Positions 55,486 to 64,000 of a stretch of 64,000 nt of DNA are shown here, one piece after another. The notes beneath the pieces were generated by a model, which searched no databases, had not been told where the DNA came from, and was given only the letters and a program-made list of their open reading frames with translations. The position numbers and the translations under genes were made by a program. Source of the stretch: Juglans regia. Its lineage: Eukaryota; Streptophyta; Magnoliopsida; Fagales; Juglandaceae. Location of the stretch: the NCBI RefSeq assembly GCF_001411555.2, contig NC_049903.1, forward strand, positions 20,379,234 through 20,443,233, written 5' to 3'. Position 1 is the stretch's first letter. The number at the start of each line of letters is the position of its first letter.

Positions 55486-55920
55486 TTTGAACGTCCAATC
55501 TAACGTTCGAACGTCAACCCGACCGATTGGCGTTCGAATGCCAAAAGTTGACGTTCATTGAATATAGTTCAAACGTATCATCTTTACGTTCAAACTTTAT
55601 ATGTCCGAGCGTTAACTGCAATATACATTCAAATATCCATTCGAACGTTAAAGTACCATTGTTCAAACATAACGGGTATAACGTTCGGACATTACGTCGA
55701 ATGATAATAAAGAAGCGTTTGAACACAAGTGGTACGTTCGGATGTTTGTTCGAACATTAATCGTTTAAACATTCAAACGTTTTGTTCATTTAAGGGTGAG
55801 TACGTTCAAACGTTGAGTTGGACGTTTGAACGTTATGTTACAATTCTATGTAATTACGTTTGAACGTTAGTTCAAATGTGAACTAATGTTCAAACGTTTT
55901 TTATTTACATTCGAACGTAC
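55486..55920. repeat. CACTA sub-terminal repeats (ACGTTYGAACGT type)
   Basis: Roughly twenty variants of the palindrome-like word ACGTTCGAACGT / ACGTTTGAACGT in both orientations within 430 bases. In En/Spm elements such arrays bind the TnpA protein. Confidence 0.85.
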
Positions 55921-56779
55921 AGATCAGAAATACTAATTTCATAAAATTAAAAACATATCAATTGTATCATATTACACACCATCAATTAACAACTAACAAT
56001 GTCTTATAAAGTTTCAAAATTATATATTAAAATAAGTTATATACACTGATAAAATTCATTTCTTCTTCTTTCCTCGCTCACCGCAATTCTGTTGCAACGA
56101 CATAACAAGTTTCATTTACACCATCATCTCCCGCTGCACTTACTCTTGGATTTCACTGCGTATTCTTTCCTCCTAGTCTCTCTGTTGGTCCTGCAAACGC
56201 ACCTCTAAATGAGACTGTCGCTCTAAGAGAGACTCTAGCTCTTACTATCTCGACCTCATATACTCATTCTCGCATCGTGTAGCTTCTAAATCTTTGGTAA
56301 GATTATTAATTTATGAAGTTGATGAGGTTGAGGATGATGAACATCTATGCTTGAAAGATTATCCCAAACCTCTTACCATACTAGACTGCGGCCTGAGCAC
56401 TTGTGTGAATATGTCTATGTCAGTAGGAGAGGATTCCCCAGAAGCCGACTGCATCTCCATCATTTTTTTTTTTTTTTGCAATTTGAAAGAAAATACACAA
56501 TATGTAACGTATTAAAAGAAATACAATTAAAAAATAAATTATTCACATGTTGCATAATTTATTTAACAAAATTAACACCGCTTACATAATTATCTACAGT
56601 GGTAGGATCCATCTACTTACTACACTCATTAGTGTGAGCAGCAGCATAGACATGAATGGGGAAAAAGTTTTCAGGATCATCACGTTTCTAACAACGCGAG
56701 ATTAACAATTTTAAAAAGATAATGTTAGTACTTAAATAAAATAATATCAAAAAAATAAATGAATTCTATAATTTTTTAA
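55921..56779 (-). other. CACTA interior between sub-terminal array and tnpA-like coding region
   Basis: AT-rich. The minus strand may hold the 3' end and introns of the tnpA-like gene; one short Ser/Arg/Glu-rich segment (56060-56290) could be a C-terminal coiled-coil remnant, but frames are short. Confidence 0.4.
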
Positions 56780-57726
56780 CTACCATTTTTTCAACAAGAC
56801 GGTGGAATGACCTTGAACCGGCACGATGATGGACAGTCAAAGTGGATCTATTATGTGCATTTGTAGAACTTAAGTGCTACAAAACTAATTAAGAATGTTA
56901 ACTGTAATATATATACATATAATATATAAAACGAATATAAATGTAGATAATTAAACGATATAAATGTAGAATACTTGATAATCTAGAGATGAGAAAAGAT
57001 CACAATAATTTCTCCAATCGTTTAACTTCATTTGCTGGAAAGGGGACTGCACAGCCTCTTCCAACGTCTCAAACTTCTTGAAGTGGTCATGACATCGTCC
57101 CTTGTGACATCGGAGTAGTGTAGCCATCAACTCATTCACAGTTCTCAAATCCTCGCTACAACCAAAGTCGAGGTCGAATTCATCCTAATAAGTGAATTAG
57201 GTAAAAAAACATTATATACTAATCTAGGTGAAAAAAATATACTCTCAAAGTAAACTCACCAGCACACGACTTTGAATGTGCTACTTAATCTCATTCGAAA
57301 CATCTCGCCATGAGTGCACATAAAATGGAGCATAAGCTCGGACTACTATGCCAATATAAGAGGAAAGCGCTGTTGCACTATCATCCACTCATCCAGTAAA
57401 ATTATCAGGAATGATGATCTTGAGTTTTATGTGTCTTCTATTTTTCTCAAGAGAGATGCCACGTGTATAGCCACGACCGTGACGAGCGGATGCATCAACA
57501 ATATAATAATAGTATAATTATAGTTATATAGCTATTGAGACAAAGTATTCATTATATAATTATTTATCAATGACATTTTCGTACTGGTAGGTGTCAACTG
57601 GCTGCTGTTCTCTTGCGTGTTAACTTGATCTTTAGGAGCGGATTCCTCAGATGGGGAGTCCTCAATGGGTTCGGGACTTAGACTTGACGGAGGAGGCACA
57701 TTTCTTCGTTGTCGTTTTGGCGGCAT
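56780..57726 (-). pseudogene. TnpA-like protein (plant Transposase_24 / Ptta-En-Spm type), interrupted
   Basis: Minus strand from the ATG at 57726: MPPKRQRRNVPPPSSLSPEP (acidic, Pro/Ser-rich start), then GRGYTRGISLEKNRR (about 57470), VVRAYAPFYVHSWRDV, LMATLLRCHKGRCHDHFKKF (about 57110) and NRSTLTVHHRAGSRSFHRL (about 56830). This is the usual order of the plant En/Spm accessory transposase. Introns may separate some blocks; in-frame stops (for example after the Phe-Thr-Gly stretch near 57400) indicate decay. Confidence 0.75.
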
Positions 57727-60700
57727 CCTTGGAAATGATTAATTATACCAAAGAAAATTAATTAGAAGAAATTATGAAAAGTATAATATTCTATAGTCAC
57801 ATATATGAATAAAATATTTAGTATTTTTATTCTTCATCTTCGGATGTATTTTCCATGTTTGTTTCATAATCTCCATCAATAACTTCTTCGTCGTCGTCAT
57901 CAACCTATTCTTCTTACTCCTTATCGACTTCCCCCCCAGATTCTAATTCATCTTCTTCTTCTGACTCTTTTTTTTCTTCTTCCTCACTTATTTGAATTGA
58001 ATGATCATTTAATACGGACGGGTTGAGATGAACGGGTGAGACGTCATCTCTACACAAGGGGAGCAACTCGAGTGCACCAAGGTCAACAAAAAAGTTAATA
58101 CCCTCTCCATCTTCTTGATAGACCTCTACATTCGGAGTGTCATCTTCATCTCTACTATTCTCGTAATTTGCACTCTTTCCTACTTCATACATATTTTGAG
58201 GGATAAATTTTTGTATAACTCGCCAAGTTATCTCTCCATTATCTTCATCAGTGCTTTTCATTGGATCATTCCAGTAGCTTGACAAGCCAATACGAATGGA
58301 TCATTTTCGTACCGTTTAGATGTAGTATTGACACTCGTAAAGTGATTATTCCTATGTATCAAAATCCGACCACTGCCTAGATCCCACCAATCACATTTAA
58401 AGACATATGTTACAGACCCACCCAGATATTTCAATCAGATAATTTCACGTATGAAACCATAATAGTCAATATCATCTATTTCATGACTCCCCTCGACTAA
58501 CACACCAGAGTTTTGAGTCTTTCTATTAAGTTCACGGTCCAAAGTATGGAATCTACAACCTGAGACTGTGCATGTAAGTGCTCTGTTTAAGGGACCACGG
58601 GCCAATGCATACAATTCAGGACAAACTGATTCGGGATTATGAGCGCGTTGTTCCAAAATCTAACAATTGAAATAATATATATTTATTAAAAGTTACCCAG
58701 AGTTAAAAGTTTCAAAATGTATATATATATAATTTTAGTTCATGCACGTTGTTTAAACCATTCGGGAAATTCTTCCTCATGTCTTGCCTCTATATTCTTT
58801 ACTCCTTCCGTCTGAAATTTGTCCATGTGCTCACTGTATATAAGTGCGAAAGAATACTATTTTGAGTACAAAAGTTATAATTAAACTTGAAGAAACTAGA
58901 ATTATTTGAAGCATGCAACGACATACCTGAGATAATCATCAATCTCCCGGTAATTATTTAGCACATACCACCGAACTTTATCCAACTCTCCATCAATTAA
59001 ATTGAACCCGTTTGTGCACCCAAGGGTCGTACATTCTGGAAAATCACTGATACCTCACGTGGAGGCGGAGCAGCAAGATCAGCATTTCGCTCTTGGTGAT
59101 TAAATTGTGTCTCAATATCACGAAGATATAGAGAGCAAAATGTTAACCATTTATCGTGTATATAGGCCTCTATTAATGAACCCTCAACTCTGCCTTTATT
59201 CCCAGCAGTGCACTTTAGTCGAACCAAATATTTTTCAATTGGATACATCCAATGGAACTGCACAGGTCTACCAAACAGTGCCTCCTGGCATAAATATATT
59301 ACTAAATGGATTGTGACATAAAAAAATGATGGTGGAAAGATTTGCTCGAATTTACATAGTATAGTAGCAATCTCTTCTTCCAGTTTTCGCAACATATCTC
59401 GATTTACTATCCGTGCACACAAATCTTTAAAAAACATACAGAGTTCGGATATGGTGACACGTATATTAGATGTCAGCTTCCCATGAATTCCCACTAGTAA
59501 TAACTTCTGCAAAAATACATGGCAGTCATGACTTTTCAATCCACTAATTTTCTGGTCATTAGGGCTCACACATCTACTGATATTTGAAACATAAATATCT
59601 GGTAACTTCACACTTTGCAACCATTTGCAAAAGTCCATCATCTCTTCCCTCGTCATCGTAAAACATGCATGTGGCATGACCACCCTGTTGCTTTCCACCC
59701 ACAAATGTAGATTATGTTAAATTCTTATTCTTATTCTTAAGATCTTTCCTCATCTTGATCGTGTCCTTCATCTTTTTGTTAATGTTCATTAATGTACCCA
59801 GTATATTATCATAGATATTCTTCTCTATGTGCATTACATCCAAACTATGTCGCAACATGCAGGACGACCAATATGGCAAGTCAAAACAATTATTACGGTT
59901 TGTCCAATTCAATTATGCTGCACCTCATTTTCTCTTGTTCTTTTCCCAACCTTTGCCAAAATTGTTTTCTCTAACATGTACCAGTTGTTCCACTATCTCT
60001 TCCCCAGACAACTCATTTGGTGCAATTTTAACAACTTCTAAGAATATTTTAACCACTCACTAGCAGTTTCTTTATTATATGTCGGACACGCTAACTTCCC
60101 TTTAGTACTCTAGCCGAAAAGATTCTCATATGTCAGAAAATCATTTATCGTCCACATTACCACAGCATGCATCTGAAAAGATGTTGCGTGGATACATCAT
60201 AAGTTCTGGCACCTGTTTCCCATAACTCTTCCAGCTCTTCAATCAATAGATGCATGAATATATCAATGTCATTCTCAAGTGATCTCAGGTTGGGGATAAG
60301 TAAAGTTAACAAAAAGTTGGGCGCCTTCATGCACCTCCATGGTGGAAGATTGTACGGAATCAACACTACGGCCCAAGTGCTATAACTTGTACTCATATTC
60401 CCAGAAGGGTTGAATCCATCGGTTGTGAGTTCCAGGTGCATGTTCAAAGCTTCCATCCCAAACTCTGGGTATTAATTATCGAAAGATTACCATGCAAGTG
60501 AGTTAGCTGGGTGCCTCATATATGTGTCATCCTTAACTCTTTTCTCCTCGTGACATTTCATACCGTGAGCTGTTTTCTTACACATATATAGTCTTTACAA
60601 CCTAGCTTTCAAGGGAAAATATCGCAACTCCTTAATCTGCACGTTTTTCTTACCCTTCCACCTCCACTCTCCACATACAGGACATGCTTGTTTCTTCTCG

Positions 60701-62495
60701 TTTTCCTTCTAGAACAAAACACAATCATTATTGCATGCATGTATGGACTTGTACTCAAACCCTAATCCATTTCTCAACTATTTCGCTTCATAAAAGTTCT
60801 TCAGCAATGTAGACGCTTCGGGAAGCACCTCGTTAAATAAGTCTAATATCATACTTATTACTTTCGTCGACATCCCACACAATGACTTAATGTGAAGCAA
60901 CTTGTAACATACGGGTCCAAATTTAGGGCTTACAACTAGTATTTTATTTATTTATTTATTATTATTTTATTGTCTTTATATTTTTATTTATTTATTTATT
61001 TTATCATTTTAGAATTTGTGCTAACAGATAGATTAAATTAGTGATTCCTTTCCCCTTAAAACCTTCGTATACTCTATCCACTTAGTCCCCGTATTAGATT
61101 TGGTTTCCAGTTTGAGATCAACTCCAACTCAAACTCTTCAAACCCTCTTAGAAACTGTATCCACGTAAGAATAGGTTCCTAAAGTCTAGGCAACTTCAAA
61201 TTTCAGCGAATCTCCTAAAGGTTCATGGTGTTCCCTCCCATCGCCTATAAGAAACTCACAAAGCCTCTGTGTTGCACACATTGAAATACCCAGAAACAAC
61301 AATTTCGCATTAGCCTTATTTCTGCCCAGCCATCACCGACCACCCTAGGACATCGGAGCACAACCCACGGCGCCAGAAAACACCGGCCAACCCAACCCCG
61401 TTGAAACCACTCCTTTCTGGTAAGTCCCTGACGAGATCTCTCCCTCCCCGTGATTTTCACTGTCTCGGTCTAACTCTCTCACTCTCTTTCTTTCTCTCTC
61501 TCTCTCTTGCATTGCACCACTGCCCAGAGGACCCAATCGCATCGTCGGTCACTTCCAACCACTCCAGAGCCGCCGTCGCCTCAGCCTTCTTCTCTCGGTG
61601 AGCATCGTAAAACCATTTCCTTCGTTTCAGTTCAACTCCTCTGTAAGCAATGAGAATATTTTCCCCCCGTAGCCTATATCTTCCCTTATAACCAGTTTTC
61701 CCATAATACCCATGCCCTTTAGGATGATTTCCCAAAATACCCTTAAAAACTCTTGCTCATAGGCCTCTGTAAATCCTATTAAAGAGACTTTCTTTATAAT
61801 TCAGTGTAGCCTACAGTGCCTATGGGAGACTTCATGTTTTAAATCTGTGCATTACGTTGTCTGATTTCCTATATGGGCTGGGTGCGTTCTATTAAACATA
61901 TGATTTAAATTGGATTTGCGGGCTGTGTTGTAAGAGTTATTGCTCAAAGGGTCCACATTTATGGTAATCAGGGGGAAGTTTACAAACCATTTTTATAGCA
62001 GCAAGTCTAAAGGGATTTTAAAGTATTTTTTTAAAGTATTTTTTTTTAAACTATTGTTGGGTCCATTATTTTGTTAATATTTCAATCGACTTTTAACTAA
62101 GATTTTTATAAAATGATTAAGTTATGTTTAGATAGAAGTCAAGCAATATGTGATGAGTTTTGAATAAATACTATTACATATGATTCCAAGTATTTAGAAT
62201 GCTATGACACAGCTTTCTAGAAAGGTTAGTGATGATTAGCACCTCGTATAGGTAACGCGCTGCAAGTTGGAAATCAAGAAGCAGCGCTAAGAGGTAAATA
62301 GTATGATCATATAAATGCATGCGTACTGTGAATATTATTATTATGTAAGAAAATATGATGTGCTTATGATTGTTAACTATGCTACGCAAAGAGGTAAGTC
62401 AAGGTTAGTTTCCTTTTCGATCGTTGATGAAATATGAGATTATGCTTGAATGAATGAATTTGTTGTTCGATTGATTTAATGTTACTAAAATCATA

Positions 62496-62645
62496 TGAAA
62501 GCCATGAAATGTTCATGTGGTAGTTCAAAGTCAAGTATGCCATGTAATGGAATAGTCAGATTATGCAAGCCATGAAATGTTCATGTGGTAGTTCAAAGTC
62601 AAGTATGCCATGTAATGGAATAGTCAGATTATGCAAGCCATGTTC
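62496..62645. repeat. Tandem duplication of about 72 bases
   Basis: AAGCCATGAAATGTTCATGT through TGGAATAGTCAGATTATGC is present twice head to tail, followed by shorter ATGCCATGT-rich repeats to about 62890. Confidence 0.8.
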
Positions 62646-62979
62646 ATGAAATGCTTAGATTATATATGCCATGTTTATGTAGCACTTAGATCATGTATGC
62701 CATGTTCATGTAGTACCTGGATCATGTATGCCTTGGAATGTCATAAAACATTCAGAGCATGTTATGTAATGTCATGTTATACTATGCCATGTACAAGAAT
62801 ATGCCATGCTAAATCATATTATGCTATGTCATGTACAAGAATAGGCCATGCCATGTCATGTTATGCTATGCCATGTACAAGATTATGCCATGTTAGAAAT
62901 GTTCATGAAGCCTAATCAAATCTCATGCATTAAGAAAGATAAGAAATGTAACGGTGCCACGGACTCAAGCGTGGTTAAC

Positions 62980-63200
62980 CACAAGTTTAGTGAAACACAG
63001 ACTCAAGCGTGTTTCGCTCCATGTTATGCAAGTTAAGTGAAACACCACTCCATGTTATGCAAGCTAAGTGAAACGCGGAGTCAAGCGTGTTTCACTTCAT
63101 GTTATGCAAGTTTAGTGAAACACGGACTCAAGCGTGTTTCGCTCCATGTTATGTAAGTTAAGTGAAACATGCACTCAAGCGTGTTTCACTTCATGTCAAG
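62980..63200. repeat. Minisatellite with GTGAAACACGGACTCAAGCG unit
   Basis: Four to five diverged units of about 45-60 bases, each GTGAAACA..ACTCAAGCGTGTTTC followed by CTCCATGTTATGCAAGTTAA. GAAACAC and GTGTTTC within a unit are inverted, so each unit can form a small hairpin. Confidence 0.8.
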
Positions 63201-64000
63201 ACAAGATAACCAAGATATTATGCATTCACAATTACATGTTTTGATTATATATGCTTCCGCTTATGTTAATAATAAAAATGTATGCTATGTGAGTCTGTGA
63301 TGATATATGTATGTAAAATCTTTCAGAAAGTCATGTTAGGTGTTTGATTGAAATCTATGAAGCTGTATGTAGTTATGAAGAGTATCATAGAAATTAAATG
63401 TATGTTAGGCAAAAATTATATTTTACGATATGATGTACTACTTACTGAGTATTCGACTCATTATTTTTGTTTGTCTTATTGTTTTCTTCCATGTCTAATT
63501 CTCGCAGATGATATCTATGATGATGAAGAGCTGGATGGCCAGGAATAGATCTAGTACAAAGACTTAGGAATGAATAAGTGATATTTTCACAAGAATTAGA
63601 TTTCTTTTATGTCAATCATAGGATTAGTTTATGTTCTTTTATATTTCATTCAGTTTCCAAAACAATCATGTTCAATTCAGTTTTAACGTTTTGATGAATT
63701 TCAATAAATGAGGTATTTCAGGATATGAATCTCTTTACCGGGTATTATGTTCTAAAGGTTAGTAATATCTCCATCCTACGGGAAGGGGGTGTTATACAAC
63801 CGCACAACAAACGACATTTTGGAATGTTTTGTACATCCTGGATAAAACTCGCGCTTTGCATCTTCCCACATTGTAGTAAAATTTTCAGAATCAGTCTCTC
63901 GGCCACTTGAGGCATTGTCGTCAACCTCATCCATAAACATCACAGCTCCAATGTCACCCAACATCTCCTCCATCTCATCTTGCTCATAATCATCATCCAT

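Larger units (their letters stand above)
60903..63796 (+). mobile_element. TGTAAC-type long solo-LTR-like element, copy 3, inserted in tnp2
   Basis: Starts TGTAACATACGGGTCC and ends GGGGGTGTTATA. Flanking 5 bases CAACT (60898-60902) and CAACC (63797-63801) agree at four of five, and removing the element restores the tnp2 frame across VVRL/LHIK. It has a TATA-like CCTATAAGAA near 61231, CT-rich leader DNA, and a TTACTGAGTATTCGACTCA core (63432) as in the other copies. About 2.9 kb, no protein domain. Confidence 0.75.
55238..64000 (-). mobile_element. Large CACTA (En/Spm) transposon, decayed, runs off right edge
   Basis: Terminus CACTACAACACAAATTG at 55238, then GTGAC..CCGTCAC sub-terminal sequence and a dense array of ACGTTCGAACGT-like repeats. 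Two minus-strand reading regions follow: a tnpA-type (Transposase_24) protein and a tnp2-type transposase whose N-terminal part reaches the right edge. Stops, frameshifts and an inserted LTR-like element (60903-63796) inactivate it. The other terminus lies outside the window. Confidence 0.9.
57914..64000 (-). pseudogene. CACTA tnp2 transposase, split by an insertion and full of stops
   Basis: Reading the minus strand from the right edge: EEMLGDIGAVMFMDE and FYPGCTKHSKMSFVVRL (63800-64000), then the insertion, then LLHIKSLCGMS (60900), CPVCGEWRWKGKK (60680), MHLELTTDGFNPSGNMSTSY (60440), PYNLPPWRCMKAPN, RHSLDVMHIEKNIYDNILG (59850), HACFTMTREEMMDFCKWLQ with the DUF4218 region (58997-59704), CPELYALARGPLNRALTCTV with DUF4216 (58435-58656), and an acidic C-terminal tail (57914-58285). 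Several in-frame stops and at least one frameshift are present. Its role in an intact element is to cut at the ends and move the transposon. Confidence 0.88.

Noticed and set aside
62631..62915. Met/Cys/His-rich open frame
   Set aside because: It is the translation of ATGCCATGT-type repeats inside an LTR-like element.

Overview
The window is nuclear DNA of a flowering plant, probably a woody eudicot. The evidence is spliced plant genes with GT-AG introns, AT-rich noncoding DNA, CT-tract 5' leaders, and plant-type chromovirus, Tat-lineage, CACTA, hAT, Mutator-like and Helitron elements. A Fagales/Juglandaceae source is only my impression from the recurring GATGAGATGAG-type MITEs. Genes are sparse; most of the 64 kb is transposable elements, many inserted inside one another.

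Layout. 1-3600: the 5' half of a minus-strand UBC22-type ubiquitin-conjugating enzyme gene, running off the left edge. 3.6-7 kb: intergenic DNA with AT-rich MITEs. 7.0-7.8 kb: a processed retrocopy of mitochondrial ATP synthase subunit d. 8.4-10.6 kb: a terminal-inverted-repeat (TIR) element carrying the first exons of two unrelated host genes (a CHUP1-like coiled-coil protein and a nucleobase-ascorbate transporter). 10.6-11.1 kb: two hairpin MITEs. 12.0-12.7 kb: a probable non-LTR retroposon tail. 14.4-19.8 kb: a young, nearly intact chromovirus. 21.7-28.6 kb: an older LTR element with no recognisable gag-pol. 30.9-37.1 kb: a deleted Tat-lineage element with an oppositely oriented extra ORF. 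37.35-40.98 kb: a three-level nest (hAT-type, then Mutator-type, then long solo-LTR-like). 42.0-42.9 kb: another TIR element. 43.4-44.9 kb: a complete six-exon FSH1/OVCA2-type serine hydrolase, the only gene wholly inside the window that looks intact. 48.7 kb: the first exon of an unrecognised gene, broken by a long LTR-like element (which itself probably holds a Helitron). 55.2 kb to the right edge: a large decayed CACTA element, itself split by another long LTR-like element.

The genes do not form a pathway; they are unrelated single genes and captured fragments. What ties the window together is transposon history. Target-site duplications of 5, 8, 9 and 10 bp can be read directly and order several insertions. 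I found no rRNA, tRNA or CRISPR array, and no clearly new molecular system. The most notable observations are the two-gene capture element, the MITE dimer inside one target duplication, the chromovirus LTR that repeats pieces of its own pol 3' end, the antisense ORF with its own TATA box, and the nested insertions.
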